Shown: one piece after another, positions 52,116-64,000 of the stretch | How the letters are laid out: every line of letters starts with the position of its first letter | Position numbering within the stretch: the stretch's first letter is position 1 | DNA from: Rhopalosiphum padi | Taxonomy: Eukaryota; Arthropoda; Insecta; Hemiptera; Aphididae | NCBI RefSeq assembly: GCF_020882245.1 | Contig: NC_083598.1 | Location: forward strand, 56,767,858-56,831,857 | Direction: 5' to 3' | Length of the DNA: 64,000 nt | Program-made: the position numbers and the translations under genes | The notes under the pieces: model-generated | What the model saw: only the letters and a program-made list of their open reading frames with translations | Told to the model about the DNA's origin: nothing | The model's database searches: none

Positions 52116-52732
52116 CTAGCTGTCCCCGTGCACTTCGCTGTCTGTACAAAATGCATCTGTGTAAACTATAAAGTTTGGTTGCCTAATGCTAACATTTAGC
52201 GCGAGGATAAAAACTATATTTTGTTTTCTGATTTGGTATAAAAATTATATCTTTGACATATCAACTTTACATAACTGTTTTGCCCGGCGTTGTCCGTGCA
52301 GTAGGTAAATATATAGTTAGTAATTAAAAAATGGTTACTAAGCAACAGTAATGTGATATATATTATGTTCAACACTATGCATGCTCAGAAGAAGTCTCCC
52401 TAATCGGCATACTTTAACCGATCTTGTGTGGGATGTATGTATAGATAGTTGTGTTTTTCTTTCAGGCATACTGACATGATTTATTCATAACAATCAGGTT
52501 GCCACGGAAACCCACGGGCGGCCGTGCCGTATACATGAATAAAATGTACACGTTTATTTTAATTATTAATTTTGTAATTAATAATTAACTATATCGGACT
52601 AAATTTATGTCTACGACACTCGCAAAAAATGTGCCTTTCTATTGGTAAAATAATTTTCAAAATCAGTTCAGTAGATCCAGAGATTACCCCTAACAACGTC
52701 AAACAACAACTTATCTTTATATAATATATAGT
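52116..52732 (-). mobile_element. Non-autonomous Helitron
   Basis: On the - strand the element ends with GTGCACGGGGACAGCTAG at 52116, followed by T, like the Helitron at 8695-10157. The 5' end lies near 52732 in the context TATATATTATATAAAGATAA; the expected TC start is altered by a single change, so the exact base is uncertain. About 617 bp, with no Rep or helicase sequence. Confidence 0.65.
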
Positions 52733-53049
52733 TTATATATTATAATATTATCATCTGCAGCATTATAAAATTTTAGGATTACATAATAATATTATGTATT
52801 TAAAAAAAAATTCATAGCGCGTGACACATATTTAAAAATTATATTACGTTCTACATAAAAGTACTCTACACATCATATACTTTTAGCTTAACTCATTAAT
52901 ATCCTCAAAATAAACAATTGGAATAATGTTAACTTATCATAATCAGATATTTTAATTTTAAACTAAATTTTATTACACTATCGTATTTTTTATAAAATAT
53001 TAAATCTGAAATCTATTAAAGGAAAAAAAATATTTTATTAATTTTTAAT

Positions 53050-53392
53050 AAATATAGGCTACAAGAATAGTCATCATGTTCATGATCATCCCATTTTTTC
53101 ATTTAATAATGAATATTATTATGATAGACTGATTTTGATTTGTCAACATTTTTAGAAAAATTATCTAGAGAATAATTTATAGTAGAAAATTAAGATTCTT
53201 GTTTGAAAAAAAAAAATAAAAAAAGTTTGTATCTCCACAAAACACTTTTTAAGTAGTACACATAATCTCAATAACTTAAAAGAAAAAATTATCTTTAAGT
53301 ACATATATTTAAAAATTCCAAAAATCCGATTTCCAACAATCGTATAATTGAAGAAAAAAAATCTATGTACGCATGTTTAGTAGATCACTCTG
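53050..53392. mobile_element. Truncated copy of inverted-repeat family 2
   Basis: The right end GATCACTCTG (53383-53392) is followed by TA and matches the end of the 48300-48920 element. Inner sequence such as CACATAATCTCAATAACTTA corresponds to the complement of its left arm. The left end was not found, so the start is approximate. Confidence 0.45.
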
Positions 53393-53394
53393 TA

Positions 53395-56300
53395 TTCTGC
53401 TGAACATTTATAATCGTATGGATAAATGAGTACCATCAAATTTATATATAATAAATAAAACTATGTGTCATTCAACATACAAAACTACATTGATTGTTTT
53501 TGTATATACTATATATATTTATATTTATTCCACCTGACTTATGAGTATTGTAACTCATAAGAAATTATTAATTTTATACTTTGTCTATGGTACATTGTTT
53601 AATATTTACATTAAATATTATAACAAACCATATTACATGAACGCACGACAACTATATACCTAAAATGCCTATACAAAACGCCGTGTAATCAAAAAATGTC
53701 GCTATTGAGATACTTATTTTATATTACAACTTTTTAAACTACATTATATAATTAATATTACTTTTGTTGTTAGATAATTAGAAATCCATTTTAAATTCTG
53801 ACAACTATGTGTATATACACATGCTTTTTTATATTAGTTACATTAATTTTTGAGTATAATAGCTCACGCATATAGGTAATTATTCCAATAACATTTTAAT
53901 TAAAACTAATAATTAACTAACTAAACTTTAGACAGTCATGCGTAGTTAATAATAAAATAAACCAAAATTGACTATCAAATTCTATTAAAAAATGTTCAAG
54001 TTTAAAAAAAAAATTATGTTGATTTTGTCTTAAGTAGTCAACAATTTCTAAATTGTCATGAAAACAATTCCAATAAAATGAAGAAATAAGTATTTTTCTT
54101 TTTTGAAATTTTATTTTATTATCATACTATAAATTCATTAAGGTTACACGTGCAACGATCAAATACATAGGTACTCTGAATAGTATAATTATATATCATT
54201 TGATTGAATTTAATAGGCGGTAGATTACGAAATATTGTACTACCGTTAGATAGGTATGTACCCAAATAAAAAAAAAATATAAATAAATAAATTCGGAAAT
54301 AGAAGTATTAGCATTTAGCATTGTTGTTATAATAAGTATAATATACACCTCATATAGGTAAAATGATTATTATTGTATTATATTTTTAAAATTCAAACAT
54401 CACCGTTATTCTCTTAATTTGTATGGAATATACGGACTCATATTATCTATACAACACGTGTATATATTATTTCTTAAATTATATAAACATGTGGTGCAAT
54501 AAAAACATATCATACTGAAAGAAAATTGAAGAACTTGATGACAATAATATGTGAATAAAATCTTGACGTTTTAAGCTAAAAATAAACACGTAGAAGCAAG
54601 GTAATATATTTAAGACTTGTTTTTTTTTTGACACAAAATGTGAATTTATCGTGTTGATTATAAATTTTAATCGTAAATTAATTACGTGTAATGTTAATTT
54701 CTATTAACCTATCTGGGAAAAATGTCGTGTGCCATGTGTTACGCGTGTTTCACGAAGTGCAGTGAAAAGTAAAAATAAAAGTAATAGAATTGAAATGGGA
54801 TCCAGTTATAATGAAAATAAAATATCTTCAGTAATTATACATTTTTAGAGGAGTGATACTTATAACTTCTATAAGTGACAAAGATACCAACTATAGTAGT
54901 GGCATTATTATGGGAGGGGAGATTAAGTCTCTGATTTATCTTTTAGATCATCTATGGTTTTTTTTTTTTTCGAACGATGATTTTTATTTCTAATATTATA
55001 AACACGTTCTGTTTAATGATTAAGTTTAATTTTCTTCGTTATTATTTTAATATTGATTAATATAATCTCACATATTATTAAGTTAAAATATTATATTTTT
55101 AATGAGTTATTAATAATAAAATGTTGATGTGATAGATTATATATCTGTAGTCTGTGTATTGATAAGACCATAACTCTAGATTTAAATAATAATATAAATC
55201 CATGACCACTGAAATCACATTTAAAACCGTATTTATACTTATAATAAATATAATAATAATGTCATTTCACCACATCTAAACGTTTATAAACAATAAACTA
55301 CAATTTAAAATCATTTAAAAGCATTTTTATAGAGTTTATAGTTATAATTAGAAAATATAAATGCATTTAGTACACTTTGTATATATATATAATACATATT
55401 TAAGAGACATTATATTTTATTCTATATATATTATAAATTATTATATATGTATTATTAATATTTGATAGTCTAATATTTATAAGAACCTAGGAACCGAATT
55501 TATTTTTATATTATTTACAGGAAATAAAAACTATTATTAAAAACTCATTCTTCTGCGTAATATGCTACTTCGAATAATTTTATGCAAGGACATAAAATTA
55601 TCATAAAATATAATTTTTTATAAATATTTTTTGTATTACCGTTGCGTAATATGCTTTATTTAAGGTCATAGCTATTAATTTTTATCAAATTGACGAATAT
55701 TAAGTGACCTATTTTATTTTATTTCACCATCACAATGGTAAATATTGGTAAAAAAAATCCTACTACTTATCGAAAAATGATTTAAACATCGAGTATTGGT
55801 TAAATATAATTAATATATATATTATAGTATATTTATCAATGAATCAAGGTGATATTCGGTTTTAGATTAAATTAATTTTCCAATTAAAACTAATAGCAAT
55901 TAATTTTATAAATTATTACTTTTTTTATGTGATGAATTGATTTTATGTTTTCAAAAAAAATTATATTTCCAAATTAAAATACACTGTAGGTATGTCTTAT
56001 TATATTATTTAACTGAGCGACATTTAACATACTCAAAATCACAGTACCGCTGTGTCATACATAGTGTCGTAGTGATCTACCCCCCTTTAATCCTTTAATA
56101 ATGCATTTATTCTTTTTTGTATTTTAATGTCATTTAATACAATAACCTTGTACACTTAGATTTTTGTACTTATACATTTTAGGAGTATTATATAACATAC
56201 TTTTTTAAATGAGCGCCATTTTTTTTTATTTGTTTAGCATATATTGTTTTTTTTTTAATATAGATACAATATCTAAATCAAAAAACAAAAATTCAAAATA

Positions 56301-56917
56301 GTAATTTTAAAATGTTGTGTACTAATAATGTTATAGTTTGTTTATCTTTTTATATCTAATAAATAAATTTGTAATATCAAGTCTAGTATTTATTATACCC
56401 AGACAACTTTGACAAATTACAATTATATTAATCTAAATCATTATGATTATCAAATTATTAAAGTACCTATGTATTTAAACTTATTATTATAGACTACTAT
56501 ATTATATTTATTAAGTTGCATATTTTAGTACCACTCGTTCTAACTTTTATTAATATACATCAAAAATTTTAAAATATCACCTGCTTACAGTGCAATTTAT
56601 AGTAAAAAAAGGTAATTCTCAGTTTAGTTTAATGAAATTAATGTTTTAGTTTTTTGCCAAAATGCGTTGTATTTTTTTATTATTTAAAAGAAAAATCAAT
56701 TATATTATTATTATAATGTATATTGAAAATTGAACATTGATTGATAACAGTCACCTGTGGTGATGTGCTGAAAATGGGTCAGCTTTGAAAACACGAGAAA
56801 AGCCTTACAAAGAACTCTTAAATTTCCTGTTTTTTATTCTATTATTTTATTATATATTATAAAATAATATTATTATATAGTTTAAAAGTAAAAATCGATA
56901 ACATTTTTTTATTTCAG
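53395..56917. other. AT-rich DNA with a transposon end fragment
   Basis: At about 54893-54930 the sequence GTAGTGGCATTATTATGGGA followed by GGGGAGATTAAG resembles the left end of the element at 16901. No matching right end was found. The rest is AT-rich without supported genes. Confidence 0.4.
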
Positions 56918-56980
56918 AATTTACCAGATATGCGCGAGGGTATCCGACTTTTAAACATACAAAAGGTCACAATAACGTCA
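56918..56980 (+). other. Unassigned internal-exon candidate
   Basis: A strong acceptor (cattttttttatttcag, ending 56917) and a consensus donor (TCA|GTATGT at 56981) enclose 63 nt. Phase 0 reads NLPDMREGIRLLNIQKVTIT plus S. Another phase is also open (FTRYARGYPTFKHTKGHNNV). No homology was recognised, and the gene it would belong to is unknown. In phase 0 it would be compatible with the 32753-32860 exon, but there is no other evidence linking them. Confidence 0.25.
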
Positions 56981-58356
56981 GTATGTACTTACCTAGTATG
57001 TAATACATATAGGTACACAACTACATAGACATGATATAAAATGACATTATGATTGTAAACATGAGAAGGTTATTTTGAATTAATGCGAAAATGAGTTTTT
57101 TCAAGGAGCGGTCGTGATTTAAATAAATCATAGAAAGGTTGCCATAATATTTTAAGCGCATTTATAAACCGTGTCCAGGGCACGCACAATCGTTGTGAAG
57201 CTTATTATAGCTTTTTTTTATGTCCTTATTTCTTATACATAGATACAGGAAATGCATTTTTTTTTTTACTTAATATATAGATTAATTATAAATAATATAA
57301 TAAAATAAAATTACTAATATTTTTACCAGATTTAAAAAATGTTAATTTTCTTCATATCTATCAGTTGTATATAAATTTTTATACAAATACATAATTATTA
57401 TACTATCATTATCAAATTACATCATTATAATTTTACGACAAAAAAAGAACAAATATAGTTATTTACGTTATTAAATGTATATAATTTATGGTATTCATAA
57501 GGTAGATAATATATTCCTTAAAGTACCTAGAACTTCACATAAAATATTTGTAGTCACACGTAAATAGTGAGGTTTGGGAGAATAAATCTTCTCAACATTT
57601 TTAATGATTAGTGTTATTAAATATTATAATTTTTAATTATTAGTTTATATATTTGTTATGATTTATACCCCCCAACCCTCTCCATCAGGATTATTTTTGT
57701 TTATACATGGTTGTCTAGTAAACATAATATATAATTATATATATACTTGTGAGAAATAGTGTTATCGTTCGTAAAACTTACCCTCTATTTTAGTTTGTGG
57801 AGTAATTTTCGTTGACTTTGCGCGGTCGGTCTTATATTTTATTATATTATTCAATTTGACTTTTTTTTAGTTGAATTAAACAGAATAGTTCGGCTCGTCC
57901 ACGAGTTCGTATTATATTATCCATTTTCACACCTGTCTGAACCAAATACCACTTTATGGGCTTAGTTTTAACGATAAAAAAAATCTTTTAATACTTAAGT
58001 TATAATATATTCGGTAAACTTTAGAGTTTACACTCTTGTCCTATTTTAAACCACAAACTTATTAATCTGATGGTATATACATTTTTTAAAACTCTGCCAC
58101 AAAAACTTTTTTGAATGAAAACAGAATAAACATAATATTATATTATCCTACTTTGATGAACATAAAATGCAAATTTTTAAAACTCAAATATTAAACTATA
58201 GTTTATATATAAATACACATGATATTACAAAATGTACCTATGTAAAAATTGTAAGTGCTTAAACAATAAATATATTCACAATATTTTTCTTGCCAATAAT
58301 TTTTGACGTAATACATTTTCATATACTTTGATTAAAAAATATATCTACTTGTACAG
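56981..58356. other. AT-rich DNA, nothing recognised
   Basis: AT-rich sequence without supported features. Confidence 0.4.
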
Positions 58357-58494
58357 GAGTTTATTGTGTCCAAACCAACGCCGAGTTCACCTTTCAGCCG
58401 TGTTACGATGTTCGATCGATGTAATCATAATCATATCAAACGATTCAACAATGACACTTTTGTGAACCTTACGTGCAATAATTTCTATTCGTAG
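58357..58494 (+). other. Unassigned terminal-exon candidate
   Basis: After an acceptor (cttgtacag, ending 58356) phase 0 stays open for 45 codons and stops with TAG. The peptide starts EFIVSKPTPSSPFSRVTMFD and has no recognised domain. The acceptor's pyrimidine tract is modest and no AATAAA was confirmed close by, so the call is weak. Confidence 0.2.
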
Positions 58495-61400
58495 ACAATT
58501 TATTCGACATTCGATGATGTATATACATAGGAAATAACCTATTATTTCACGAATACAACAATAATATTATGTTATAATAACAATATAGTATACTTTATAA
58601 ACTATTATTATTATTGTTGTTATTAAGCGTACAATATCCAACGCACATTTCATCGTCATAGCAAATTCAATTAATTTTAACGACTTGTACTTTTTTTTTT
58701 TTTTTATTGAAAATAATAATAATAACAATGAATAACTAATAGATTTGGTATTGCATGAAACTACGCACGCTGTCAGAGGCGACGATAGCAGCATTAGTAA
58801 AAATATCAAAAAACGATCAAATATCATATTTGTCGGTTACACGAGTAAAATATAAAATAAAACTACCGAAAATCGTTAAAAAATAGTAAAATGTATCTAA
58901 AATTGTTGTTTTGTAATAGCTCAAAATGTTGTCAAAATAAATGCATCTCCAAAAACGTTGAAATTATACTTTTTCGGATAATTAGTATTTACTATTCAAA
59001 GAACCAAAATGTATATTACAATATAATACACCATTAATGATATAATATAATATATCATCGTTTGGCGTTATTATTTTTCCTATATAGGTACTTATTGTTT
59101 ACCACTGTCGTAAATACAACGTATTTTTTTTTCTTCTTCCTCGGCCCACCGAGACACCATTATACGTGAGGTTATTATATTATTATTATATCGTAAACTC
59201 GATCGATTCCATCGTTGTTTCGGATATAATATTTGTAATATTAATATTATTCGTGTCGGGCGATACGTGTCGGACTAGGAAACGGCAGGTAATGATGATG
59301 GCGCAGGGTGCCACCGGTGAAGGAAGTATAATATTATTATAAAATACAAAGCAAACACACACACATACATACATATAGCATACACAATCAAAATAATATA
59401 ACAAGCCGATAGTCGCGCGTATAATACGACTTGACGGCAGTCTCGAAAACCACGCCCATATATGACCATTTGTTTTCGAAGCATTTTATTGATGTTTCTT
59501 CATAATGTTTTATATTATTTTGTCACGAAACAACGGGGCCCGTGGCTTTATAATATTATCTTCATCTCTCTCTCACCTCATATAGCATTTAACCACAAAA
59601 GCCCTGTCTCTCAAATACCACACACCACGGGCACGCGCTCTCCCATTATTTTCACCCTCTTATCACTCGCACGGCCTTTCTCTTTCTCTCTCTATTTTTC
59701 TTCGTCTCATGGTATATGTCATAACAAACGTGAAATAATATTTTAAAATTTAAATTTTAGTAATTATAATACGAGACGACCGTGTGAGGCGTCGGTAACG
59801 GTCGTCGCTTATTGCTATTCGGATCACGACGATGCGTCCCCACTGGTGGTAATTAATTCGGTAACTAATTTGCATTTCTCGCGCTCTCTCGTGAATTAAT
59901 ATCATATATATATTTATATTATAGACATGTATAAACATGACCTTACACGACTGTAGCATTTATACTTTTACTATTAGTTACCCAACGAAACATGGTAAAG
60001 ACAACGCTAAAAAATTGAAACTGCAAAAATGTTATCCTATTGTTTAGCTCACCTTGTAATAATAATGAACAATCTAATACGCTGATAAGGTGTGTAATTA
60101 TGATGTTGATTTTGATACAAAACATACAGAATTCGAAAATTTAACCGGAAGTTTTTGGGAATTAGGGCAAGTATATATATCGTAAAACAGGAAGTACAAA
60201 GTTTTAACTTGAATATTACGTTAAGAACCAATAATATACTTACCGATAATCTCATATAAAATTGTACTGAGAACGAAATGCTGGCATGCGTAAAAAATAC
60301 TTATATCTAGTCAACAGTACATTTTAAAATACTTAGAATCATGCAATTCGTGAAAATTGCAGAAAAAAATAAAAAATATACTGAATAAGTACCGAGTATT
60401 TCCTAAAATATAGTTTTGTTTGGTGTTTGGGTTAAAAGAATCACCCTGTGTTACTACCAACTTGGGTACTTCCTTTTGTTATATCGTTATGTAGTTATTA
60501 TTACGGTTTGTCGAAAATTTAGCTGTAGGAACACGCAAAACGTAGAACAAACGCTGCACGCGCTCGCTTGCGAAATTAAAACTCAAAAGTCGACGGCGGA
60601 ACACTATATTTTCCGACAATAACGTATACTGTACGACCGAACGCGAAACGGAATAATAATACAATTCAAACTGAAAATAATATAATATATAACATCTGAA
60701 GCCGTGACGGCCGCGTCCGGAACGCATAAATTTATACGGCCGCTGCTGCAGTAGAAACATTTATACTCTTTCGGCTCTCTGAAAAAAATATATCTCCGCT
60801 ACTGCTGTTGTTTAGACGACAAAAACGGGTTTTTCAATGTTATATATACGGTTATAGAAGTTATTATTTGTCTAACACTAGTAACACTTGAGCACATTAT
60901 ATAATAAACAACTCTTCCGCCATAAGCGAGACTTGATAAACTTTATTTAGAAAGGGCTAAAGCCCCAAGTCTATTTTTTAATATTAAAAAAAGCTTTGTG
61001 TTAAAAGAAATAGTAATTAACTGGTTTGAATATATTATGTTTCCATGCATAATTATTATACCTATATGTTAAGTTATCATCACATTCATAATAAATATAA
61101 GTTTTGGAATACTAAATTTAAATGTTGGAAAGTTAAATCCCCCGAAAGCCCTTTCTCTTGGGCAATACTTGCTCGCAATTTCATATCTAACTGAACAACA
61201 TGGAATATTTATCAAAAAAAGCCCATATCAAAGAATTCGATATAATAAATAATTACATTATGCTATAATACAGTATATAATTACATAAGTTATTTATGAA
61301 ACTCTATAGTCTATATCATGAATCAGTGTAATTTTATTGTTTGAAATTTTATAATAATCACAATGATTTCTTAAACTTTTATTACATTATGAATGCATCC

Positions 61401-64000
61401 TTCTCAGTGTTCTAATAGAGAAAATATGAATTAATACAATCGACCATTTTAAGTATGTGTTTCTTTAAAAACATTTCTTCAAATAAAAATATTTTTGAAC
61501 ACATAGGAGTATAGGACCAACTTACTACTCATTATACATATATAGCTATCTAGCTTAAATTATTATAGTATTATTATATTATACAACCAGAAAATTATGA
61601 TGTTTTAATAGCAGGTACGTTAAGTTATAAACTTTTTGACTGTAAAATTAAGAACGTCGTAAAACTTATACCGAGGAGTACTCTAACTTATTAATCAAGC
61701 AATTTTCAGCACCAAAACCCAAAACTTCTACCATTATTGTCTCATTAAACCATATTGTTTAATTACCCACAATAAAAATAAAAGAAAAATTACACACCAG
61801 ATTCTTTCGGAATGATGTTTTTGAACAAACCTGGAAACTATTTCACCATCATACGTTGATATATTTGTCAGACAACATCATTACAATATAACCCCGAGCT
61901 TTATTTTAACGTGCACTCTATACCTTTGTACATGAATTAACTTTAAATACGTCGTAGCTCAAAAATAAAAATTACACCATACTAGTAAAATAATGTTCGA
62001 TCAATATTACGCGAAAAAAACAAGTTTATAAACTATTTTATTATAATAGACAGATGTGACCAACAATTATTTAAAAAAATTATCTAATTAAATTAATAAC
62101 TAGATTAAGTTTAATTAATGTTCATTGTAATGATAAAGATGTTTTCAGTTGATTTTATACATAATCAAATAGTTGAAATCATGTTTATACAAATCTATAA
62201 CTGTGATTACAAATTACAATTCAATGAGTTAATATTTTATTTTATTTTATTTTTTTGTACTTCTACTATATATATTAATACAAATGAATTTACTTTTAAA
62301 TTAAAAATGTAACAAACACAAATGTAACATATTTTCTTAAACTATATTGAGCAATAATAAAGAATATTACAATTGATATTCAATAAAATAATTAGATGTT
62401 TTAAAACAATTTAAAATATCACAATCGTTACTTATGTAAATTAAAATTACCCGGATTTTAATGAAAACAATTTTATTCAACTAAGTTCAATTAATATTTT
62501 TATCTATAAGTACTACTTTATAACTTCTAGTATTAAATTTATCATTTGGTGATATTGGTAAGCGATAACAAATAATTTTAATTAGTAAAAATAAAATTCC
62601 AATTATTGTTATAATAACTTAACTTAATTGTGTTATTGGTTTTCATCAGCATATTGCCTACCTCTGCAGATAACGGGTACACGACTTGAACGTGAATATC
62701 TGTTCAAGACTTTTGCTACGATGATCGCTATATTTCAAAGTTATACACATAACTAAGCTAATAATAATATATATATATATAACATTAAACTGTGATTACT
62801 GTCGTCTCGGTAGAAAAATTGGCGAGTGGTTGACCACTCCGGTAGCTATACCATTATATTATTTTTATTATTACTACTATAGATACATTCAAAGTATTAT
62901 AAAAATGTTCAGTTTATGACCAAGTCACGCTATATGTACACTTAAATATCAATATCGAATGACCATAAACAAGATAATATTTATTTTAACGATTTATTTT
63001 CCTTTACCGTTTTTCTTCTCCTCGTTTGAACGGTATACAATGGTTAAGAGTTATTTTCTTTATAATAAATAACTATTCTGGAAAATTCTATATTTAATAA
63101 ATAATAATATTAATATAATATGTAATCACATAATGCAAATTAATTTATTAAAAATTAAAACTTTTAATCGATCTGATTCATAGTAAGCTAAGTGTAATAT
63201 TTTAATAAAGTTTTTAGTCATCTCGTATTTCGAATTCAAACATAATAATATGACGGTTAAACACAAAAACACAATATGTATATTTTTCTACCTAACGGCT
63301 AATGTGCGTGTTATCTGCTCAAGGAATAAATAAATAATTTTATAAATTATATAATATGTTATATGAGTACAGATTTTAGAAATATAAAAAGCACAACAAT
63401 AAAATAAAAAATATTTTTTTTATATATACATTATTGTTTAAAAATAAAAAAACGTTGTTAAAATAATCTAAAAGAAAAACATCTCTGCCTATATCAGCAA
63501 TTTTTTTGCTACAGGGGTTTTATAGATTGTATAAAAGATAAAACACAAATGTCTTTTTTTGCTCTTTAAAAAAAAATGAAAATTACCATAAAAAAAGTTT
63601 CGATAAATTAACAATGGAAATTTACAGCGTAATCATTTTTGTACAAAACCTTTATGAACTATTTAAGCAATCGTAATTTTATTCGGGACAAAATTTTGTA
63701 TCTCTTTTTCACTTTTAAATAATAACTGATATACTAACTACAATAACAATAGAAAACATTCTCTAAGAGAATTATTTTAATGCTAAGATAAATAATAATT
63801 TATTGTTTGGAGGTAAATGAAGCTAATACACTGATGATTTTTCAATTTCATTATTTAATATTTTAAAAACGTAATGTTATCCATACTAGACTATAACTAA
63901 AAAAAAATAATTCTGTAGACTGTAGACAATTCGTATTTTATGGGTGCAATAATGACAAATAAAATGTATCAATATGTGTCATGCTAAGGAAAGAAAATAA
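58495..64000. other. AT-rich DNA with a CpG-richer section
   Basis: From about 59130 to 59960 CpG content is raised and there are CT-rich blocks at 59562-59700 (GA-rich on the other strand). A right end of the fold-back type (AAAAGAATCACCCTG) ends at 60448 without a recognisable left end. Another CpG-richer patch lies at 60540-60800. No gene could be supported. Confidence 0.4.
60370..60448. repeat. Terminal fragment of fold-back family 1
   Basis: GTTAAAAGAATCACCCTG matches the right end of the element at 46719-47367 (AAAAGAATCACCC). The left end is missing and no TA follows directly, so this is a relic. Confidence 0.4.

Noticed and set aside
1..64000. Bacterial-type systems, CRISPR arrays, rRNA or tRNA genes
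   Set aside because: No regularly spaced direct repeats, operon-like gene runs or RNA gene signatures were seen; the window is eukaryotic.

Overview
This window looks like nuclear DNA from an insect, most likely an aphid. The DNA is strongly AT-rich with sparse, spliced genes, large introns, many microsatellites and dense remains of DNA transposons and Helitrons. One clear gene belongs to the TipE family, which is known from insects and other arthropods. The aphid call also rests on dispersed repeats that I associate with aphid genomes from memory; that part is inference.

Layout. At the left edge (835-1976, + strand) are three exons with matching phases. They form the 3' part of a gene for a protein with a cyclic-nucleotide-binding-like domain, resembling vertebrate CNBD2 and its insect relatives. 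From about 2 to 18.9 kb I see no intact gene. This stretch holds a Helitron with a nested hAT-type MITE and a PIF1-like helicase remnant (8695-10157), a TA-flanked MITE (7131-7299), a LINE endonuclease remnant (about 10850-11010), a hammerhead-ribozyme-like motif (15164-15222), a frameshifted coding relic (about 15640-16080) and a 1.25-kb element with a perfect 8-bp target duplication (16901-18149). The best gene is at 18.95-23.2 kb: a GC-rich 5' region, then a large coding exon (19637-20445) and a proposed terminal exon (23091-23169). It encodes a TipE-family auxiliary subunit of the voltage-gated sodium channel.

From 23.2 to 64 kb the sequence is AT-rich intergenic or intronic DNA. It holds one plausible first coding exon of a membrane protein (32753-32860, possibly an MFS transporter), a few unassigned exon candidates (56918-56980, 58357-58494), and many short transposons: a Mutator-like MITE with a perfect 9-bp duplication (31575-31740), a hAT MITE (39895-40203), a pogo/Tigger-like MITE (43982-44481), two long fold-back elements (46719-47367 and 48300-48920) with decayed relatives, and a second Helitron (52116-52732).

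The genes here do not form an operon or pathway. They are independent eukaryotic loci. The main points of interest are the two-exon TipE gene with an out-of-frame start codon 10 nt upstream, the hammerhead-like motif, and a set of non-autonomous transposons whose ends and target duplications can be read directly.
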